Part shown: in pieces, positions 56,346 through 64,000 of the stretch
Numbering within the stretch: position 1 is the stretch's first letter
Layout: each line of letters starts with the position of its first letter
Source: Streptomyces sp. AC558_RSS880
Lineage (GTDB): Bacteria > Actinomycetota > Actinomycetes > Streptomycetales > Streptomycetaceae
Direction: 5' to 3'
DNA: 64,000 nucleotides
Assembly: GCF_019049255.1 (NCBI RefSeq)
Contig: NZ_JAGMUJ010000191.1
Span: 1 to 64,000 of the forward strand
Position numbers and translations under genes: made by a program
Notes under the pieces: generated by a model
What the model was told of the DNA's origin: nothing
Databases searched by the model: none
Seen by the model: only the letters and a program-made list of their open reading frames with translations

Positions 56346-56359
56346 TTAGGCTTACCTAA
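56346..56359. promoter_or_regulatory. Iron box upstream of the NRPS
   Basis: TTAGGCTTACCTAA is identical to the right 14 bases of the iron-box pattern. It overlaps the stop codon of the upstream exporter gene, so the NRPS has its own iron-controlled promoter. Confidence 0.85.
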
Positions 56360-58143
56360 CCACCTTCTCGCCAGGCCCGCCACAACCGCGCGTACCGGCC
56401 GCCCAGCTCCACCAGTTCCTCGTGCGTGCCCAGTTCGACCACGCGCCCCGCGTCCAGGACGGCGATCCGGTCCGCCGCCATCGCCTGGGTCAGCCGGTGC
56501 GCCACGAACAGGGTGGTCCGGCCGGCGCACGCGGCCAGCACGGCCCGCTCCAGCTCGGCGGCGCCCTCGCTGCCCGCCTCGGCGGTCGACTCGTCGAGCA
56601 CCACCACCGGCGACCGGGCCAGCACCAGCCGGGCCAGGGCGAGCTGGGCGACCTTGGTGACGTCCAGGCGTTCACCGCCCTCGCCGACCGGGGTGGCCAG
56701 ACCGTCGGGCAGCGCCTCGGCCCACTCGCCCGCGCCGACCGTGCGCAACGCGTCCATCAGCTCGGTGTCGGTCGCCGTCGGCGCGGACAGCCGCAGGTCG
56801 TCGGCGAGCGGACCGGAGAAGACGTGCGTCTCCTGGGTCAGGATGCTCACCAGGGCCCGCGCCCCGGCCTCGTCCAGTCCGGCGAGGTCGGTCGGCCCGA
56901 TGCGCACCGACCCCGCCTGCGGGGTCCCGATGCCCGCGATCAGCGCGGCCAGGGTCGTCTTCCCGGCGCCCGTCGCCCCCACCAGCGCGAGCGAACCGCC
57001 GGCCGGAATGCTCAGGTCGACGTCCTTCAGGACCGGCTCGTCGGCGCCGGGGTAACGGAACGTCAGTCCCTCCACCGTCACCGGCAGCGGCGCGGGGTCC
57101 GCCGGCGTGACCGCCGGGTCGCCCACCAGCCTGCCCTCGGCGGCCTCCCCCAGCACCCCGACCAGCCGGGTCAGGCTGGCGCCCGACTTCTGCGCCTCGT
57201 CGAAGGTGAACATGATGAGGCCCAGCGGACCGAACAGCCGGTGGAACAGCAGCGGGGCCGCCGCCACCTCGCCCAGGCTGGCGGCGTCGGCCTCCAGCAG
57301 GGCGTACCCCACCAGGAGGATCAGCACCAGCCCGATGAACTCGGCGCGGTTCTCCCGGCCGACGAACCGGCCGAAGAACCGGAACACGTCGATCCCGAGG
57401 TTGCGGACCCGCCACGACTCCTCGGTGACCTTCTCGCGGAAGGCGCCCTCAAGGCGGTAGGCCCGGACCGTGTCGATCCCGTTCAGACCGCTGATCAACG
57501 CCTGCGCCCGGTCGGCCTGGGCCGCCCGCTGCTTCTGGTACAGCGGGGCGGAGCGCGGGAGGTACCAGCGCAGCGCCAGTGCGTACGCGGGCAGCGCGCC
57601 GGCGCCCGCCAGGCCGAGCCGCCAGTCCAGTCCGAACATGCCGAACGTGGCGATGGCGACCAGCACGCCCGCCGAGAACACGGTGGGGACGGCCGTGCGG
57701 ATGCCCTTGGAGACGACGGCCACGTCGTCACCGACCCGGGAGAGCACGTCTCCCCGGCCGACCTGCTCGATCCGCGCGCTCGGCATTCCGAGGACCGCCC
57801 GGACGGCCCTCTCCCGCAGCCGTGCGAGCAGGTCCGCGCCCAGCCTGCCGATCAGATAGGTCGACACCGCGGTGGCCGCCGCTCCGAGCAGGGCGGCGGC
57901 CACCATCAGGGCGCCGATCGTGACGAGGATCGAGCGTGACTCACCTTCGGTCACCCCGTCGACGACCCGGCCGAGCAGCAGCACGGGGAGCACCTGGAGG
58001 GCCGCCCCGGCCACCGTGGTGAGCACGGTGGCCGTGGTCAGACCGGGCACCTGCCGGCAGTGCGCCGCGACCCATCGGGCGGCCTCGCGCCCGGTCGCCG
58101 TCCGCAGGGTCGCCGGGGCGACGCGCGTGTCGGTCGTCCTCAC
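56356..58143 (-). CDS. cchG: ABC exporter half, catalytic-site subunit
   Basis: 595 residues from GTG 58143, the first start in frame without an obvious ribosome-binding site. Membrane domain about residues 20-310. The ATPase has intact Walker A (ALVGATGAGKTTLAAL), intact Walker B with catalytic Glu (VVVLDESTAEAGS) and the H-loop VAHRLTQ. The signature is lost: RLDVTKVAQLALARL where LSGGQ should be. This defect is the mirror image of the one in the half-exporter at 43683. Together they would give one normal composite ATP site. Probable function: siderophore export as a heterodimer. Confidence 0.92.
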   Translation of the reverse strand: MRTTDTRVAPATLRTATGREAARWVAAHCRQVPGLTTATVLTTVAGAALQVLPVLLLGRVVDGVTEGESRSILVTIGALMVAAALLGAAATAVSTYLIGRLGADLLARLRERAVRAVLGMPSARIEQVGRGDVLSRVGDDVAVVSKGIRTAVPTVFSAGVLVAIATFGMFGLDWRLGLAGAGALPAYALALRWYLPRSAPLYQKQRAAQADRAQALISGLNGIDTVRAYRLEGAFREKVTEESWRVRNLGIDVFRFFGRFVGRENRAEFIGLVLILLVGYALLEADAASLGEVAAAPLLFHRLFGPLGLIMFTFDEAQKSGASLTRLVGVLGEAAEGRLVGDPAVTPADPAPLPVTVEGLTFRYPGADEPVLKDVDLSIPAGGSLALVGATGAGKTTLAALIAGIGTPQAGSVRIGPTDLAGLDEAGARALVSILTQETHVFSGPLADDLRLSAPTATDTELMDALRTVGAGEWAEALPDGLATPVGEGGERLDVTKVAQLALARLVLARSPVVVLDESTAEAGSEGAAELERAVLAACAGRTTLFVAHRLTQAMAADRIAVLDAGRVVELGTHEELVELGGRYARLWRAWREGG

Positions 58144-58187
58144 ACCGTGCCCCGGGCCGGCCGGGGACGGGACGTGTCGGCCGTCAT
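58140..58187 (-). other. 15-codon open frame bridging lipoprotein and exporter genes
   Basis: ATG 58187 lies 2 bp after the lipoprotein stop and its TGA overlaps the exporter GTG start (GTGTGA). It may pass ribosomes from one gene to the next. It could equally be chance. Confidence 0.3.
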
Positions 58188-58189
58188 CC

Positions 58190-59248
58190 TCAGCCGGCCG
58201 CCGACTCGACGAGCTCGTCGACGGCGTACGGCATGGACAGCAGGGTGCCCTGGGAGATGGCCGCGCCGACCGCCGGGCCCTCACTGTCCAGCAGGTAGGA
58301 CACGTTCCCCTTCTTCACGGCGTCCAGGTTGGCGAACAGCTTGAACTTCTTGAGGGCTTCCGTGTCCGCCTTGTCGTTGATGACGAAGATCCGGTCGACG
58401 TCGACGAGGTCGACACGCTCGGGAGAGAGCTTGGTGTAGAAGCTGCCGCCCGCGATCTTGTCGATCTCGGTCTGGTACGTGAAGCCGATGCCCGACGTCA
58501 GCCGTCCGCGCACGTCGGTGGAGGTGAACGGCGCCACGGAGTTCTCGTACCAGGACAGCACGACGGCGGTCTGGTCGGCGAACTCGGGGTGTGCCTTCTT
58601 GGCGGCGTCGAGCTTGCCCTCGATGTCCTGCACCATCTTCTCGCCCTCGTCGGCCTTGCCGAGGGCCTTGGCGATCTGGAGGGCGTTGTCCTGCCAGGGG
58701 GCGCTGAACGGCTCCTTCTCGGTCTTGGTGCGGCCCACCGTCGGAGCGATCTTGGAGAGCTTGTCGTAGGCGGCCTGGTCGACCTCGGAGTAGACCGCGA
58801 TGATCAGGTCCGGGCGAAGGGCGGCGATCTTCTCGTAGTTGGGGCCGGAGTCGCCGTTCTTCATGATGACTTCGGGCTTGGTGTCGCCCCACTTGTCCTT
58901 CACCCACGGCCACTGGGTGTTGATGTCGGGGCTCTGGCCCGCCGGGTTCGGGTACTGGTCGACCATGCCGACCGGCTTGATGCCGAAGGCCAGCACGGAC
59001 TGGTCGTCGGTGTAGCCGACGGTGACGACCCGCTCGGGGGCCTTGTCGACCGTCGTGGATCCGAATGCGTGCTCCACGGTGACCGGGAAGGCGCCGGCCC
59101 GAGTGGTGGACTTGCCGTCGCTCGCCTGGTCCGCCGGGTCCGAGTCGGAACCGCAGCCCGCGAGGAGGCCCGCGCCGAGCGTCGCGGCGAACAGTATCGC
59201 CGCCGGCCGCCGCCACGGCTTCCTACGCGTCGTTCTGTGGAGGAGCAT
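58190..59248 (-). CDS. cchF: Iron-siderophore binding lipoprotein
   Basis: 352 residues from ATG 59248; TTG at 59254 is possible. Signal peptide with lipobox LLAGC (Cys about residue 32), then an Asp/Ser-rich linker and a two-lobed substrate-binding fold: PERVVTVGYTDDQSVLAFG, LRPDLIIAVYSEVD and VFVINDK-type strands. It captures ferric siderophore outside the membrane and passes it to the two permeases encoded upstream. It has its own iron box at 59321-59339. Confidence 0.95.
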   Translation of the reverse strand: MLLHRTTRRKPWRRPAAILFAATLGAGLLAGCGSDSDPADQASDGKSTTRAGAFPVTVEHAFGSTTVDKAPERVVTVGYTDDQSVLAFGIKPVGMVDQYPNPAGQSPDINTQWPWVKDKWGDTKPEVIMKNGDSGPNYEKIAALRPDLIIAVYSEVDQAAYDKLSKIAPTVGRTKTEKEPFSAPWQDNALQIAKALGKADEGEKMVQDIEGKLDAAKKAHPEFADQTAVVLSWYENSVAPFTSTDVRGRLTSGIGFTYQTEIDKIAGGSFYTKLSPERVDLVDVDRIFVINDKADTEALKKFKLFANLDAVKKGNVSYLLDSEGPAVGAAISQGTLLSMPYAVDELVESAAG

Positions 59249-59320
59249 CCGCAATCCCCTTGCTTTTCGCGCTGTCGCTACGCCCCGTGCGCAGGGCAGG
59301 CAAACCGTATCGCACTCGAG

Positions 59321-59339
59321 TAAGGTGAGCCTAGCCTAA
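59321..59339. promoter_or_regulatory. Iron box upstream of the binding lipoprotein gene
   Basis: TAAGGTGAGCCTAGCCTAA, a good match to the iron-box pattern, lies 73 bp before the start, in the gap after the ATPase gene. Confidence 0.9.
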
Positions 59340-59360
59340 CTTGAACAACTTCTTTGGGGG

Positions 59361-60200
59361 TCAATCCAGTTGGACGTGTGTGCGACCGATCGGCACGATG
59401 AGCGGCCGGTCGCCCACCGGATCGTCGATCACCTTGGCGCGCAGCCCGAACGCCTCGTCCAGCAGCTCGGCGGTGATCACCTCCCGCGGATGTCCCTGGG
59501 CCAGGATCGAACCGGCCCGCATCACCACGAGGTTGTCGCTGTAGCGGGTGGCCAGGTTGAGGTCGTGCAGCACCATGACCACGGTGCACCCCGACTCGTG
59601 CAGGTCGTTCACCAGGTCGAGCACGTCGATCGCGTGCGCCAGGTCCAGGTAGGTGGTCGGCTCGTCGAGGAGCAGCAGGTCGGTGCCCTGCGCCAGGGTC
59701 ATGGAGATCCAGACGCGCTGGCGCTGTCCGCCGGACAGCGTGTCGACCGCGCGGTCGGCGAGGTCGGACACCCCGGTCATGGCCAGCGCACGCTCCACGA
59801 CGGCGGCGTCGTCCGACGACCACTGCCGCAGCCAGCTCTGGTGCGGATGACGGCCCCGGGCGACCAGGTCGGCCACCGTCAGCCCCTCCGGCGCGACCGG
59901 TGCCTGCGGCAGCAGGCCGAGCTTCTTCGCCACGTCCCTGGTCCTGAGCCGGGCGATGTCGTCGCCGTCCAGCACGACCGATCCCTTGGCCGGCTTGAGC
60001 AGCCGCGCCAGGGTCCGCAACAGGGTCGACTTCCCGCAGCCGTTGGGGCCGATGATCGTGGTGACCAGTCCCGGCGGTATCGCCACGTCGAGATCGTCGA
60101 TGACGGTCCGGGCGCCGTATCCGACCGTGACGCCCCTGGCTGCCAGCCGTGAGGCGCCGTCGACCGCGGACTCGGCTCCGGTGATGGACTGAACGACCAC
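59361..60200 (-). CDS. cchE: Ferric-siderophore ABC importer ATPase
   Basis: 279 residues, GTG start 60200 after AGGGGG. Walker A GPNGCGKST near residues 51-59, Q-loop LLPQAPVAPEGLTVADLV, signature LSGGQRQRVWISM, Walker B LLLLDEPTTYLD. FecE/FhuC type. It powers the two-permease channel encoded just upstream. Confidence 0.96.
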   Translation of the reverse strand: MVVQSITGAESAVDGASRLAARGVTVGYGARTVIDDLDVAIPPGLVTTIIGPNGCGKSTLLRTLARLLKPAKGSVVLDGDDIARLRTRDVAKKLGLLPQAPVAPEGLTVADLVARGRHPHQSWLRQWSSDDAAVVERALAMTGVSDLADRAVDTLSGGQRQRVWISMTLAQGTDLLLLDEPTTYLDLAHAIDVLDLVNDLHESGCTVVMVLHDLNLATRYSDNLVVMRAGSILAQGHPREVITAELLDEAFGLRAKVIDDPVGDRPLIVPIGRTHVQLD

Positions 60201-60213
60201 AAGGCCCCCTTAC

Positions 60214-60227
60214 TCAGGTCTGCCTGA
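60214..60227. promoter_or_regulatory. Weak iron box upstream of the importer ATPase
   Basis: TCAGGTCTGCCTGA is palindromic and matches 11 of 14 bases of the iron-box core on the minus strand. It may add an internal promoter before the ATPase gene, 14 bp away. Confidence 0.45.
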
Positions 60228-60238
60228 CTTTGTATCAG

Positions 60239-61300
60239 CTATCTGCGGTTCGCCCGTACCAGCAGATAGACGAGGAAGGGGCCGCCGATCGCCGCGGTGA
60301 CCACGCCGACCGGGAGACTGACGGGCAGTGCCTTGCGCGCGACCAGGTCCGAGCCGATCAGCAGCAGCGCCCCCACCATGCCGGAGGCGGCCATCGGCGG
60401 CGTCGGGCACCGCGCCAGCCGCATCGCCACCTGCGGCGCGACCAGCGCGACGAACGGGATTGGGCCCGCCGCGCCCACCGCCATGGCGGCCAGCAGCACC
60501 GCGCACAGCAGCAGGACCGCCCGCACCGCCGAGTGACGCACGCCCAGGCCCGCGGCGACGTCGTCGCCGAGGTGCATCGGCCTGAACTGGAACGCGACGC
60601 CGGTGACGACGGCCAGGAGGACGAGCGTGCCCCAGAGCGCCGGCATGACGTCGTCCCACGACCGGTTGTCCAGGGAGCCGACCAGCCAGGCCTGGGCCTG
60701 GGCCACGTCCCTGATGTCGGCCGTGACCAGCAGCCAGGTCGTGATCGACTCCATCACGGCGCTCACCGAGATGCCGATGAGGATGAGCCGGAAGCCGTCG
60801 ATCCCGCGCCGCCAGGCCAGGAAGTACACCAGAAGACCCGTACCGAGACCGCCCATGAGGGCTGCCGTGGACAGGCCCACGGAGTCGGTGATCGCCGCGG
60901 CCGTCCCGCCGGACACCGTCACCAGGAACACCGCGGTCGCGCTCGCGCCCAGGGTGATTCCCAGAACGTCCGGGCTGGCCAGCGGGTTGCGGGCGACGGA
61001 CTGCGTGATCGCCCCGGACACCCCCAGCGCGATCCCCACGACGAGCCCGGCGAGGGCCCGCGGCATCCGCAAGTCCATGATCACGAACTCGTCGACCTGT
61101 TCCCCCTGCCCGAGGATCGTGGAGATCACCCGGGGCAGGCTGATCGGGAAGTCCCCGACACCGATGGACACGCAGAACAGCAGGAGGCTCACGGCCGCCA
61201 GCGAGGCCGTGACGAGGACGGCCCAGGGCCGCCATACGAACGACACGGGGCCGAGCCGTACGCCCGGCGCCACCGTCGGCTTCACATCCGTCCCGTTCAT
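60239..61300 (-). CDS. cchD: Ferric-siderophore importer permease (FecCD family)
   Basis: 353 residues from ATG 61300, overlapping the other permease by 4 bp (ATGA). About nine or ten membrane segments. Conserved FecCD pieces: LRMPRALAGLVVGIALGVSG, RNPLASPDVLGITLGAS and GPIPFVALVAPQVA. Forms the inner-membrane channel with the second permease. Confidence 0.95.
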   Translation of the reverse strand: MNGTDVKPTVAPGVRLGPVSFVWRPWAVLVTASLAAVSLLLFCVSIGVGDFPISLPRVISTILGQGEQVDEFVIMDLRMPRALAGLVVGIALGVSGAITQSVARNPLASPDVLGITLGASATAVFLVTVSGGTAAAITDSVGLSTAALMGGLGTGLLVYFLAWRRGIDGFRLILIGISVSAVMESITTWLLVTADIRDVAQAQAWLVGSLDNRSWDDVMPALWGTLVLLAVVTGVAFQFRPMHLGDDVAAGLGVRHSAVRAVLLLCAVLLAAMAVGAAGPIPFVALVAPQVAMRLARCPTPPMAASGMVGALLLIGSDLVARKALPVSLPVGVVTAAIGGPFLVYLLVRANRR

Positions 61301-62355
61301 GCGTTCCTGAACTTTCCGCGCCACACCATGACGGCGAAGAAGGGGGCGCCCAGGAGGGCGACGAGGACACCCGCGTCCAGCTCGCCCGGCCGCACCACCA
61401 CCCGGCCCACGATGTCGCAGACCAGGAGGACGATCGCGCCGAGCAGGCCCGCGCAGGGCACCAGCCAGCGGTAGTCGGGCCCGGTCAGATACCGGGCCAC
61501 GTGGGCCACCATGAGCCCGAGGAACGCGATGGGACCGCACGCGGTCGTCGCCGCGCCCGCGAGCAGCGTGATGGCGGTGACGCCGACGGTCCGGCTGAGC
61601 GCGATGTTCACGCCCAGTCCGCGCGCCACGTCGTCGCCCAGGTTGAGCAGGTTGATCGCGGGCAGCGTGGTCAGTGCCAGCAGCAGCCCGGCCGCGATGA
61701 ACGCGGTCATCGGCCAGATGACGTCGAATCCGACACCGGCCACGGAGCCCGAGTTCCAGAACCGCAGCGCGTTCAGGGACTTCTGGTCCGAGAGCGCGAC
61801 GGCCGTGGTCATCGCCGCGAGGAACACCGTGACCCCCTGGCCGGCCAGTGCGAGTGTCAGCGGATTGCCCGCCCCCCGCCCGATGCTCGCCAGCCCGAAC
61901 ACCACCACACCGGCGACCGCCGCCCCCAGGAAGCCGAACCAGACGTATTGGAACGGGTCGGAGAGGCCGAACAGGGCGATCACCGACACCACGGCGAACG
62001 AGGCACCGGAGTTCACCCCCAGCAGGCCCGTGTCGGCGATCGGGTTGCGCGTGTACCCCTGGATCAGCGCCCCGCCGACCCCGAGGGCGACGCCCGCCAC
62101 GATCGCGAGCACCGTCCGGGGCACCCGGACGGTCCGCACGATGAGCCGGATCTCGGTGAGCCGCTGGTCGGGGTCGGGCGGCGCGGACAGTCCGTGCCAC
62201 ACCTCGGCGGGACTCAACGCGCGCGCGCCGACGGCCAGCGACACCGCCGCCGCGATCACGAGAATCCCCACCAGGGTGCCCAGACCCACAACCCGCCGCT
62301 GCCGGACCCGTGTGGTGGCCACGGTCGCGGGGCGCTCCACTGCTGTCGTGCCCAT
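61297..62355 (-). CDS. cchC: Ferric-siderophore importer permease (FecCD family)
   Basis: 352 residues from ATG 62355. TTG 62382, which overlaps the hydroxylase stop, would add nine residues. About ten membrane segments with the matching motifs RVPRTVLAIVAGVALGVGG, RNPIADTGLLGVNSGAS and GPIAFLGLMVAHVARYLTG. Heterodimer partner of the neighbouring permease. Confidence 0.95.
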   Translation of the reverse strand: MGTTAVERPATVATTRVRQRRVVGLGTLVGILVIAAAVSLAVGARALSPAEVWHGLSAPPDPDQRLTEIRLIVRTVRVPRTVLAIVAGVALGVGGALIQGYTRNPIADTGLLGVNSGASFAVVSVIALFGLSDPFQYVWFGFLGAAVAGVVVFGLASIGRGAGNPLTLALAGQGVTVFLAAMTTAVALSDQKSLNALRFWNSGSVAGVGFDVIWPMTAFIAAGLLLALTTLPAINLLNLGDDVARGLGVNIALSRTVGVTAITLLAGAATTACGPIAFLGLMVAHVARYLTGPDYRWLVPCAGLLGAIVLLVCDIVGRVVVRPGELDAGVLVALLGAPFFAVMVWRGKFRNA

Positions 62356-62378
62356 GTGGACGTACGTTATCCCTTTGA

Positions 62379-63740
62379 TCAACCCTGGCGGGCGTGGTCG
62401 CCCGTGCGGTCGGCGACCGTCCGGGCCTCGTCGGAGGCCGACTTGCGGCCCCGGTCGAGGAGCGAGTCCAGGATGTCGCCGACCCTGACGGCGGTGTTGG
62501 ACAGCAGGGACGAGGTGATGCCGTGGGTGTGCTCCGTGCCGCCCTGCAGGTAGATCCCGCAGCCCAGTTCGGGGTCCGTCGCGACGCGGTAGTCACGCTC
62601 GACACGGACCCGGCCCTCGTCGTCGCGCAGGCAGTGGTCGGCGACCTCGCCGAGCAGGCCGACGGGGTCGGCGGGGCTGTAACCGGTGGCGAAGACCGCC
62701 ACGTCGGCGTCGAGGAGGGTCTCCTCGCCGGTGACGAGGGAGGTGACGGTGGCGCGCACCTTGTCCGGCGTCTCCTTGACGTCGGTGAGCCGGGAGACGT
62801 TGAGGAAGCGCAGCCGCTCGGTGCCGAGGACCTTCTCCCGGTACATCTGCCGGTACAGGTCGTCGATCAGGTCGATGTCCACCACGGAGTAGTTGGTGTT
62901 GCCGTGGTAGTCCATCAGCCGGCGCTTGACGGTCTCCGGCGCGGTGAAGAACTCGTCGACGGCCCCGGGGTCGAAGATGCGGTTGGCGAAGCTGCTGTCG
63001 TCGGCGGGGCTGTAGCCGTAGCGGGAGAAGACGGCGCAGACCTCGGCGTCGGGGAACCGGCGGTGGAGGTAGGCGACGTTCTCGGCGGCGCTCTGTCCGG
63101 CGCCCACGACGACGAACCGGGAGGGCGAGGTCCCCTCCAGTTCGTCGACCTTCGACAGGAGTTCGGAGTTGTGCCAGACACGGGCGCCGCGCTCCACGCC
63201 CTCCGGCATCAGGGGGCGCAGGCCGGTGCCGATGACGAGGTTGCGCGCGCGGTGGACCGCGAGTCCCTCCCCCGACCGGACCGTCACGTCCAGGTACTCC
63301 ACGGTGCCGTCACGGACCACGGGCATGACGCCGACGACCTCGTGGCCGTACGAGACCATGTCGTCGACCTGGCCGGCGGCCCACTCGAAGTAGTCGTGGA
63401 ACTCCACCCGCAGCGGGAAGAGGTTCTTGTGGTTGATGAAGTCGATCAGCCGTCCCCTGCTCTTGAGGTAGCACAGGAAGCTGTACTCGCTGGCCGGGTT
63501 CCGGAGCGTCACCAGGTCCTTGAGGAAGGACACTTGCATGGTCGCGTCGTCGATGAGCATGCCTCGGTGCCAGCCGAAGCGCGGCTGCTGCTCGAAGAAG
63601 TGCGCGGTGACCGCTTCCTCACCGCCGACGCGTGCGTTGTGCTCGCTGAGCGCGATCGCCATGGCCACGTTGGACGGCCCGAAGCCGATACCAATGAGGT
63701 CGTGGATCAGAAGGGCGTCGCCGGGACGAGCCTGTGCCAT
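62379..63740 (-). CDS. cchB: L-ornithine N5-monooxygenase
   Basis: 453 residues, ATG 63740 with GGGAG upstream. FAD site GIGFGPSNVAMAIAL near residue 16, NADPH site VVGAGQSAAENVAYL near residue 210, and the family-typical FATGY near the C-terminal part. It hydroxylates the side-chain nitrogen of ornithine, making the hydroxyornithine used directly by module 3 and, after formylation, by module 1. It leads the hydroxylase-permease-permease group and is divergent from the formyltransferase gene outside the window. Confidence 0.97.
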   Translation of the reverse strand: MAQARPGDALLIHDLIGIGFGPSNVAMAIALSEHNARVGGEEAVTAHFFEQQPRFGWHRGMLIDDATMQVSFLKDLVTLRNPASEYSFLCYLKSRGRLIDFINHKNLFPLRVEFHDYFEWAAGQVDDMVSYGHEVVGVMPVVRDGTVEYLDVTVRSGEGLAVHRARNLVIGTGLRPLMPEGVERGARVWHNSELLSKVDELEGTSPSRFVVVGAGQSAAENVAYLHRRFPDAEVCAVFSRYGYSPADDSSFANRIFDPGAVDEFFTAPETVKRRLMDYHGNTNYSVVDIDLIDDLYRQMYREKVLGTERLRFLNVSRLTDVKETPDKVRATVTSLVTGEETLLDADVAVFATGYSPADPVGLLGEVADHCLRDDEGRVRVERDYRVATDPELGCGIYLQGGTEHTHGITSSLLSNTAVRVGDILDSLLDRGRKSASDEARTVADRTGDHARQG

Positions 63741-63846
63741 GTCACTCCCATCGTGCGGTGCGGCGGCCGTGCGGGGGCAGGCAGCCGTTGGTCATGCATC
63801 GGGAAGTACGGGCGTCCGGGCACGCCGAAGATCAGCTGCCCCGAAC

Positions 63847-63865
63847 TTAGGTAAGGCTAAGCTCA
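63847..63865. promoter_or_regulatory. Iron box upstream of the ornithine hydroxylase
   Basis: TTAGGTAAGGCTAAGCTCA. The left two thirds match the pattern closely and the right end is weaker. It lies about 107 bp before the start. Confidence 0.8.
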
Positions 63866-63942
63866 GCCCCGCGGGGCTGTCCATAGACAAAACGGGCACC
63901 CGGGGGCGCGCCGACCGCCAACACACGCCCCCATGCGCCCCG

Positions 63943-64000
63943 TTGACCACTTAGGTAAGCCTTGCTTTACTGATCGCGGTCATTCCCTGCCCCGAGGAGG
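63943..64000 (+). promoter_or_regulatory. Iron-regulated promoter and ribosome-binding site of a divergent gene (formyltransferase, outside window)
   Basis: TTGACC (63943-63948) and TTTACT (63966-63971) are spaced 17. The iron box TTAGGTAAGCCTTGCTTTA (63951-63969) fills the spacer and the -10. CGAGGAGG ends the window and would place a start codon a few bases beyond. In coelichelin clusters this position holds the hydroxyornithine formyltransferase gene (cchA). That identity is inferred. Confidence 0.75.

Overview
The window is chromosomal DNA of a high-GC actinomycete, almost certainly a Streptomyces. The codon use is strongly GC-biased and GTG/TTG starts and 4-bp gene overlaps are common. 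It holds a modular type I PKS, a LAL regulator, Zur-type ribosomal protein paralogues and a complete-looking set of coelichelin siderophore genes. About 43 genes or gene remnants can be supported. Four blocks lie side by side.

1-16.4 kb (extending to 17.0 kb with the regulator): the edge of a polyketide cluster that runs off the left side. The PKS gene (minus strand) starts at 7340. It encodes a KSQ-AT-ACP loading module and a first extension module KS-AT-DH-KR, cut by the window edge inside the KR. Both AT domains carry the methylmalonyl-type YASH motif, which points to a propionyl starter and a methyl-branched first extension. A [3Fe-4S] ferredoxin, a cytochrome P450 and a ketosteroid-isomerase-fold protein lie upstream in the same orientation. 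They are followed by a LAL/LuxR activator, a type II thioesterase and an ABC-2 drug exporter with a divergent GbsR/MarR regulator. A frameshifted gene remnant separates this block from the next.

18.1-36.7 kb: a catabolic island for branched acyl or isoprenoid substrates. It contains an MpaB-like (DUF2236) oxygenase coupled to an aldehyde dehydrogenase, two acyl-CoA dehydrogenases, an acyl-CoA synthetase, FadB, FadA, an F420-type LLM oxidoreductase, an alpha-methylacyl-CoA racemase, a GXWXG protein, a zinc alcohol dehydrogenase, three TetR-family regulators (one with two HTH domains) and a Tat-exported latex-clearing protein (Lcp). Lcp cleaves cis-1,4-polyisoprene to oxo-oligoisoprenoids. Aldehyde oxidation, CoA activation, racemisation of the methyl branch and beta-oxidation would complete the route. 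Two families of repeated operator-like palindromes mark the regulated promoters.

36.8-42.1 kb: an amidohydrolase remnant, an ABC half-exporter whose 3' end overlaps a 19-bp tandem repeat, and a zinc-starvation island. The island holds zinc-independent paralogues of S18, L31, L33, L28 and S14 and a COG0523 protein that lacks its P-loop, organised around a Zur-like box at 41483-41497.

42.2-64.0 kb: the coelichelin-type siderophore cluster in the order mbtH, esterase, ABC exporter half, trimodular NRPS, second ABC exporter half, binding lipoprotein, ATPase, two permeases and ornithine N-hydroxylase. The divergent formyltransferase promoter and ribosome-binding site are the last things in the window. 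The NRPS layout (A-T-E-C-A-T-E-C-A-T, no thioesterase) and all three adenylation codes fit hfOrn-Thr-hOrn. Four clear iron boxes and two weaker ones sit at the promoters. The two exporter halves have complementary defects in their nucleotide-binding motifs, consistent with an obligate heterodimer with one working ATP site.
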